In this document: in pieces, positions 63,944 through 64,000 of the stretch
Layout: every line of letters starts with the position of its first letter
How positions within the stretch are numbered: position 1 is the first letter of the stretch
Assembly: GCA_029582155.1 (NCBI GenBank)
Contig: CM055895.1
Coordinates: 22,828,462-22,892,461, forward strand
Direction: 5' to 3'
Length of the DNA stretch: 64,000 bases
Source of the DNA: Panopea generosa
Taxonomy: Eukaryota; Mollusca; Bivalvia; Adapedonta; Hiatellidae
Made by a program: the position numbers and the translations under genes
The notes under the pieces: generated by a model
Databases searched by the model: none
Seen by the model: only the letters and a program-made list of their open reading frames with translations
Told to the model about the DNA's origin: nothing

Positions 63944-64000
63944 ATGGAGGTCGCCATTGTTTTTCTAAACATTGCATCATGGGAATGTACAAACCGCTCC

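Overview
The window is animal nuclear DNA, most likely from a bivalve mollusc. The evidence is spliced genes with GT/AG introns, AT-rich non-coding sequence, many tRNA-derived SINEs, dispersed repeats of a type common in bivalves, and an unusual load of minisatellites. Only two genes are convincing; nearly all other open frames are tandem repeats read in several frames. Species-level placement is inference.

Left part (1-17,463, + strand). The last coding exon of COX11, the mitochondrial copper chaperone of cytochrome c oxidase, lies at 17,293-17,463. I do not see its earlier exons, so bases 1-17,292 are probably all last intron. That stretch holds SINEs, a MITE pair, a 43-bp satellite of about 50 copies (6.4-8.6 kb), a 37-bp satellite (9.7-10.9 kb), a 44-bp satellite grown from a SINE end (15.3-16.1 kb) and, directly abutting the exon, a 52/54-bp array in which each unit repeats the exon's own 3' splice site. 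This last array is the most striking object in the window: 19 extra copies of the acceptor precede the real one.

Middle (17.5-34.5 kb). No confident gene is visible. It contains the COX11 3' UTR, SINEs, a dispersed repeat with an internally triplicated block (20.9-23.7 kb) into which a TTAA-flanked fold-back MITE has inserted, 36-bp and roughly 31-bp minisatellites, microsatellites and a promoter-like stretch at 33.3-33.9 kb.

Right part (34.5-62.4 kb, - strand). A complete fascin coding sequence (519 codons, four coding exons: 62,380-61,504; 37,601-37,433; 35,707-35,409; 34,742-34,528). All junctions are canonical and in frame, and the protein ends in the same SLWEY as vertebrate fascin. Its 23.9-kb first coding intron is about one-third tandem repeat: a 3.2-kb satellite of 21/42-bp units, a 49/42-bp family, 56-bp and 155-bp arrays, long perfect (TTG)n, (GAGT)n and (ACAG)n tracts, and a 5'-truncated LINE that split a 43-bp minisatellite. 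COX11 and fascin converge tail to tail, about 17 kb apart. The last 1.6 kb lies upstream of the fascin start and contains an 80-bp insert copied from two sites 30 kb away.

The two genes are not functionally linked as far as is known: one serves respiratory-chain assembly, the other actin bundling.
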